Shown here: positions 59,492-64,000 of the stretch, in pieces | Layout of the letters: every line of letters starts with the position of its first letter | How positions within the stretch are numbered: the stretch's first letter is position 1 | Source of the DNA: an uncultured Verrucomicrobiales bacterium | GTDB taxonomy: Bacteria > Verrucomicrobiota > Verrucomicrobiia > Verrucomicrobiales > Akkermansiaceae | Length of the DNA stretch: 64,000 bases | NCBI GenBank assembly: GCA_905478925.1 | Contig: CAJQKQ010000015.1 | Location: 18,098-82,097 of the forward strand | Reading direction: 5' to 3' | Program-made: the position numbers and the translations under genes | The notes under the pieces: model-generated | Databases searched by the model: none | What the model was told of the DNA's origin: nothing | What the model saw: the letters and a program-made list of their open reading frames with translations, nothing else

Positions 59492-61462
59492 TTACGCGTA
59501 GCTGCGGACGGAGAGTTTCACGCTCTCGTATTCGAGCTCCTCCTTGTGGAGCGTCGGGGTCTGGCCGGGGCCGTGGTATTCCCAGGCGGAGACGTAGGCG
59601 AAGGTGTCGTCGTGGCGCTTGGCCTCGCCGGGTTGGGTCTTGCCGTCCTTGACCTCCTGGCTGTCCTCGGTGAACTGGTGCTCGCCGCGGAAGTGGCCGC
59701 CGCAGGATTCCTCGCGCTGAAGTGCGTCGTGGCACATCAGCTCGCCGAACTCCAGAAAATCGGCGACCCGGCCTGCTTTCTCCAGCTCCATGTTGGCGGT
59801 GTCCGCAGTGCCCGGGATACGAACATTGTTCCAGAATTCCTCGCGGATCTGCGGGATGCGCTCGAGCGCCTCGGTGAGGCCTTTCGCGGTGCGCTCCATG
59901 CCGCATTTGTCCCACATGACCTTGCCGAGATCGCGGTGAAAGGAATCGACCGTGCGTTTCCCCTGGATTGAGAGGAGCTTGGAAATGCGCTCGCGGACTT
60001 CTCCCTCGACCTGCGCGAAGGCCGGATCCGAGATGCTGACCGAGCCGGGCGTCTGGGTAGCGAGATAGTTCGCGATGGTGGTGGGAATAACGAAATATCC
60101 GTCGGCAAGACCCTGCATGAGAGCGGAGGCGCCGAGGCGGTTCGCTCCGTGGTCGGAGAAATTCGCTTCGCCCAGAACGTGGAGCCCGGGGATGTTCGAC
60201 ATCAGGTTGTAGTCCACCCAGAGGCCGCCCATGGTGTAGTGGACAGCGGGGTAAATCATCATCGGGCGCTGATATGGGTTTTCGCCGGTGATCTTCTCAT
60301 ACATCTGGAAAAGGTTTCCGTAGCTTGAGCGGATCTTATCCTCGCCGAGGCGCTTGATCGCATCCCGGAAATCGAGATAGACGCCGAGCCCGGTCGTGGC
60401 GACGCCGCGGCCGTCGTCGCAGGCTTCCTTGGCGGCGCGGGAGGAGATATCGCGCGGCGCGAGGTTTCCGAAGGACGGATATTTCCGCTCAAGATAGTAG
60501 TCGCGGTCGTCTTCACCGACATCGTTGGGATGGAGTTCCCCGGCACGGATCTTTTTCGCGATCTGCTTGGTTTTCGGTGCCCACACACGACCGTCGTTGC
60601 GGAGCGACTCGGACATCAGGGTGAGCTTCGACTGGTATTCGCCGGAGACCGGGATGCAGGTCGGGTGGATCTGCGTGTAGCAGGGATTTGCCATCAGGGC
60701 ACCACGGCGCGAGGCGCGCCATGCGGCCATGACGTTGCAGCCCATGGCGTTGGTGGAGAGGAAAAAGACATTGCCGTAGCCGCCGGTGGCGAGGATCACC
60801 GCATCCGCCGCGTGGGTGGAGATCGCCCCGGTGTTCAGGTCGCGCACAACGATGCCTTTGGCGTGGCCGTCGATCTTCACCAGATCGAGCATTTCCGTGC
60901 GGGGGTACATTTTCACCCCGCCCTTGTGGATCTCCTTCTCAAGCGCCTGGTAGCAACCGATGAGGAGCTGCTGGCCGGTCTGGCCGCGGGCGTAGAAAGT
61001 CCGGGAAACCTGTGCACCGCCGAAGGAGCGGTTGTCCAGCAGGCCGCCGTATTCGCGGGCGAAGGGCACACCCTGGGCCACGCATTGGTCGATGATGTTA
61101 TTGGAAACCTCAGCGAGTCGATAGACGTTGGCCTCGCGGGAGCGAAAGTCGCCGCCTTTGACCGTATCGTAGAAGAGTCGGTAAACCGAATCGCCGTCGT
61201 TGCGGTAGTTCTTGGCGGCATTGATCCCGCCCTGGGCGGCGATCGAGTGGGCGCGGCGCGGAGAATCCTGGTAGCAGAAGCATTTCACCTGGTAGCCGAG
61301 CTCGGAAAGGGTCGCGGCGGCAGCTCCCCCTGCGAGTCCTGAGCCAACCACGATGACCGAAAATTTCCGTTTGTTCGCCGGGTTGATGAGCTTGGAGTTC
61401 ATCTTGTGGCTGGACCATTTCTGCTCCAGGGGGCCGGCGGGGATTTTGCTATCGAGTGACAT
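59492..61462 (-). CDS. sdhA: Succinate dehydrogenase/fumarate reductase flavoprotein subunit
   Basis: [81 protein letters not shown]. Confidence 0.95.
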   Translation of the reverse strand: MSLDSKIPAGPLEQKWSSHKMNSKLINPANKRKFSVIVVGSGLAGGAAAATLSELGYQVKCFCYQDSPRRAHSIAAQGGINAAKNYRNDGDSVYRLFYDTVKGGDFRSREANVYRLAEVSNNIIDQCVAQGVPFAREYGGLLDNRSFGGAQVSRTFYARGQTGQQLLIGCYQALEKEIHKGGVKMYPRTEMLDLVKIDGHAKGIVVRDLNTGAISTHAADAVILATGGYGNVFFLSTNAMGCNVMAAWRASRRGALMANPCYTQIHPTCIPVSGEYQSKLTLMSESLRNDGRVWAPKTKQIAKKIRAGELHPNDVGEDDRDYYLERKYPSFGNLAPRDISSRAAKEACDDGRGVATTGLGVYLDFRDAIKRLGEDKIRSSYGNLFQMYEKITGENPYQRPMMIYPAVHYTMGGLWVDYNLMSNIPGLHVLGEANFSDHGANRLGASALMQGLADGYFVIPTTIANYLATQTPGSVSISDPAFAQVEGEVRERISKLLSIQGKRTVDSFHRDLGKVMWDKCGMERTAKGLTEALERIPQIREEFWNNVRIPGTADTANMELEKAGRVADFLEFGELMCHDALQREESCGGHFRGEHQFTEDSQEVKDGKTQPGEAKRHDDTFAYVSAWEYHGPGQTPTLHKEELEYESVKLSVRSYA

Positions 61463-61525
61463 GGGGATGCGGGGAAAAGTTGTTCGAATCGGGCGAGCGA
61501 GTGGCTTCTGGTTAGCGGGCGGGGC

Positions 61526-62218
61526 TTATTTCACGATGCCGAGAAAAATCGCGAGCGGGACGGAGATGAAGCCCGCCCAGATGATGACGGAGAATCCGAG
61601 GGAGATCTTCTGGATCAGTTCGCTGGCGTTTTTCGAACGCAGCCCGAGCGTCTGGAACATTGAGGCCACCCCGTGGCTGAGGTGGGAGCAGAGCAGCGTC
61701 ATCGCGATGATGTAGAACAGCACCACCAAGAAGGTGAGGAAACTCGGAGCAAAGCCGGCGATCACCATTCCGTAGGGATCCGTTTCACCGAGACCGGCGA
61801 GGTGAGAATTCACCCGGACGGTGAAATGCAGCAGGTGGAAAATGATGAACGCGAGTATCGTCAGCCCGGAAACGATCATAATCCGTGATGACTTCGATGC
61901 CTGGATGGTGGCCTTGAATTCGTATTCCTGCTTCCTCGCCGCCTTGTTCTCACGGGTCAGCAGAACCGTCGCCCAGACATGCAGTGTGACAACGACAAGC
62001 AGCCCGATTCGCGCCACCCAGATCAGCGCCCCGTGGCCTGCATCGTGGAGAAATTCCGCGTATTCATTGAAAGCATCGCGACCCATGTAGATCAGCAGGT
62101 TGCCCGTCAGGTGGCCTGCGAGGAAGAGCACCATCGCCAGGCCAGTGACGGCGACGACAAGTTTTTTGCCGATGGAGGATTGCCAGTAAGCTGCGGCGCT
62201 GCGGGTAAGGGCGTTCAT
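61526..62218 (-). CDS. sdhC: Succinate dehydrogenase cytochrome b subunit
   Basis: QSSIGKKLVVAVTGLAMVLFLAGHLTGNLLIYMGRDAFNEYAEFLH; upstream of sdhA. Confidence 0.9.
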   Translation of the reverse strand: MNALTRSAAAYWQSSIGKKLVVAVTGLAMVLFLAGHLTGNLLIYMGRDAFNEYAEFLHDAGHGALIWVARIGLLVVVTLHVWATVLLTRENKAARKQEYEFKATIQASKSSRIMIVSGLTILAFIIFHLLHFTVRVNSHLAGLGETDPYGMVIAGFAPSFLTFLVVLFYIIAMTLLCSHLSHGVASMFQTLGLRSKNASELIQKISLGFSVIIWAGFISVPLAIFLGIVK

Positions 62219-62315
62219 TGGGAAAGAAAATGGAAACGCGCTAATCTTGGCGCGGCTCCACCAAAAGCTCAAACCCTAATCCCCGAATTTCAAGGAAGAG
62301 TTCCTGACCCTCCAA

Positions 62316-62345
62316 TATGGAGCGCGGCTTTCAAACCGCTTGGCG
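62316..62345. repeat. REP-like hairpin, family D single unit
   Basis: ATATGGAGCGCGGCTTTCAAACCGCTTGG. Confidence 0.65.
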
Positions 62346-62489
62346 AGGAGCGAGGAGCGAGGAGCGAGGAGCAAGGAGCAAGGAGCAAGGAGCAAGGAGC
62401 AGAGATCAGAGAGCAGAGAGCAGAGAGCAGAGAGCAGGGAGCAGGGAGCAGGGAGCAGGGAGCAGGGAGCAGGGAGCTAAGAGCTTAGA
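62343..62489. repeat. Heptamer tandem repeat array, 21 units
   Basis: GCGAGGA x4, GCAAGGA x4, GCAGAGA, TCAGAGA, GCAGAGA x3, GCAGGGA x6, GCTAAGA, GCTTAGA. Confidence 0.95.
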
Positions 62490-62845
62490 CTTTCCGAAGC
62501 CTGATCGCGTGGGGCAAAGCCCTTTACGCGATTGTAACAAGTGATATCAGCGATGGCACGTCGCCCGCCAAAGCTACCCGGAAAACATCTGATATACACA
62601 CGCTGCACAAAAAATCCCTTGCTAAATCAAGGCTTTTTCCTCCAATCTCCATAAACAGGTTTCTCGGATATGACTCACTGAGAGCCTACTAATAAGTAGG
62701 CTGTTCGGCGGAGAAACAGCCCGATGGAAACTAAATCTGAACCCCTTTCAACCCCGGGTCGCCGGTGAAGCGATGGCCGCAGGATTCAAAGCAATCTCCT
62801 AACAGTACATTCCTTCGCTTATCGCCGGCCCATCCCTGAAGATTC

Positions 62846-64000
62846 ATGTATCCGATCTCCTATAAAGAACCGACCGGCGCAGCGACATCTGGAGGTGCAT
62901 GCCCTTATGCCGCGAGTGTTTTCGACCATGCGCGTAGCTGGCGGGCTGACGAGGCTTGGAAGCTAGTTCAAGCCATGTCGGACGGCTCCGGCGGGATGAC
63001 GCTGGGCGATGCCGCTCGCCTGGCGTGGCGCGAATCAGTGCGTTGCATAGGACGTCTGCATTGGCGCTCTCTGCAGGTCGTCGACGCCCGCTCGCTGGAT
63101 GATGCCGACGAGGTTTTCGAGGCCTGTGTCGAGCACCTGCGCGTAGCCACCAACGGTGGTCGCATCATTCCAACGCAGACGGTTTTCTCCCAGTGGCGGG
63201 AAGGGCATCCGAGCATTCGGATCTGGAACCACCAGCTGATCCGCTACGCCGGATACCGCCACGCAGACGGCTCGGTGTTGGGCGACCCCATGAACGTGGC
63301 CTTCACCGAGCGGGTCCGCTCGCTCGGCTGGGCGCCATCGGCCGACCCCGGACGCTTCGATTTGCTGCCTTTGGTCATTGAGGTGGACGGACGGGTTATC
63401 GTCCGCGAATTGCCGCGCGAGGTCGTGCTGGAGGTCGAGCTCGAGCACCCTGAGTATCCTTGGTTCGCGAAACTCGGGCTGCGGTGGCACGCCGTGCCGG
63501 CGATCACAGACATGATGCTGGTCACCCTAGACGATGTCTTTCCCTGCGCCCCCTTCAACGGTTGGTATATGGGAACCGAAATCGGTGCCCGCAACCTCGG
63601 CGACGCCAACCGCTACAACCTCCTACCAGAAGTGGCAGAGCGGCTCGGATTGCAGCGTGACAGCGACCTGTGGAAGGACCGTGCCCTGCTCGTGCTCAAC
63701 GAAGCCGTATTGCATTCCTTCGCCCGTGAAGGTGTGCGCATGGTGGACCACCACCAAGCTTCGCGCGAATTCCTCGCCCACTGTGAGCGCGAGCAATCCC
63801 AGGGCCACGAAGTACAGGCCGAGTGGTCATGGATCGTGCCGCCCATCTCCGGCTCGTCCACGGGTGTTTTCCATCGCCTTTATCCGTTGCAACCGCGATT
63901 GCCAAACTTGCTGCCACAAGTGGAGGCATGGAAAGATCACGAAGGGACAGCTCAAACTGCACCCTTAAGCACCCCTGAGAATAAAAACAAGAATGCCGAA
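62846..64000 (+). CDS. nos: Bacterial nitric oxide synthase oxygenase, 3' end beyond window
   Basis: 385 open codons from ATG 62846: WRESVRCIGRLHWRSLQVVDARSLDDADEVFEACVEHLRVATNGGRIIPTQTVF, IWNHQLIRYAGYR, GRFDLLPLVIEV, LRWHAVPAITDMML, FPCAPFNGWYMGTEIGARNLGDANRYNLLPEVAERLGL, SDLWKDRALLVLNEAVLHSF, VDHHQASREFLAHCERE, WSWIVPPISGSSTGVFHRLY; absent from ORF track. Confidence 0.95.
   Translation, partial: MYPISYKEPTGAATSGGACPYAASVFDHARSWRADEAWKLVQAMSDGSGGMTLGDAARLAWRESVRCIGRLHWRSLQVVDARSLDDADEVFEACVEHLRVATNGGRIIPTQTVFSQWREGHPSIRIWNHQLIRYAGYRHADGSVLGDPMNVAFTERVRSLGWAPSADPGRFDLLPLVIEVDGRVIVRELPREVVLEVELEHPEYPWFAKLGLRWHAVPAITDMMLVTLDDVFPCAPFNGWYMGTEIGARNLGDANRYNLLPEVAERLGLQRDSDLWKDRALLVLNEAVLHSFAREGVRMVDHHQASREFLAHCEREQSQGHEVQAEWSWIVPPISGSSTGVFHRLYPLQPRLPNLLPQVEAWKDHEGTAQTAPLSTPENKNKNAE

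Noticed and set aside
62343-62489. Heptamer array as a CRISPR array
   Set aside because: Contiguous 7-bp units with no spacers and no cas genes in the window.
62317-62544. ORF translating the heptamer array (EERGARSKEQGAGSREQ)
   Set aside because: 7-bp repeats are open in several frames; peptide is repeat-derived, not a convincing gene.
63035-63490. 151-aa minus-strand ORF and other ORFs (63193+, 63534+, 63613-, 63696-) at the right end
   Set aside because: All are out-of-frame or antisense to the open NOS frame, which carries the conserved family motifs.

Overview
GC-rich chromosomal segment that looks like Verrucomicrobia; this lineage is inferred from gene content (PSCyt-type cytochrome protein, prepilin-like proteins, GxxExxY element, REP-like hairpins) and was not tested by search. 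Most of it is ordinary housekeeping: phoH, rlmN, pyrD, an rlmD-like gene, feoA/feoB plus a small Cys-rich FeoB partner, an ExbD/ExbB/TonB-like/rhomboid cluster, recQ, def, sucCD, malQ, menA/menB, a heavy-metal P-type ATPase and sdhCA. From 31.3 to 45.3 kb lies an efflux block with two RND pumps, three outer-membrane factor/adaptor sets in part, gltS and a porin remnant. The strongest unexpected feature is at the right edge. An open frame absent from the supplied ORF track (62846 to beyond 64000, + strand) encodes a bacterial nitric oxide synthase oxygenase with its heme-Cys (RCIGR) and substrate-Glu (PFNGWYMGTEIG) motifs intact, and it continues past the expected domain end. Other points of interest: a RAYT (REP-associated tyrosine transposase) flanked by two ~155 bp palindromic repeats with a third inverted copy 10 kb away; a GxxExxY gene with an in-frame TGA, enclosed by 40-bp inverted repeats; a 21-unit heptamer tandem array; a MITE-like element bounded by 19-bp direct repeats; a dispersed GGAGCGCGGCTT hairpin family; and several decayed genes. 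No tRNA, rRNA or CRISPR was recognised. All family calls come from reading motifs, with no database search.
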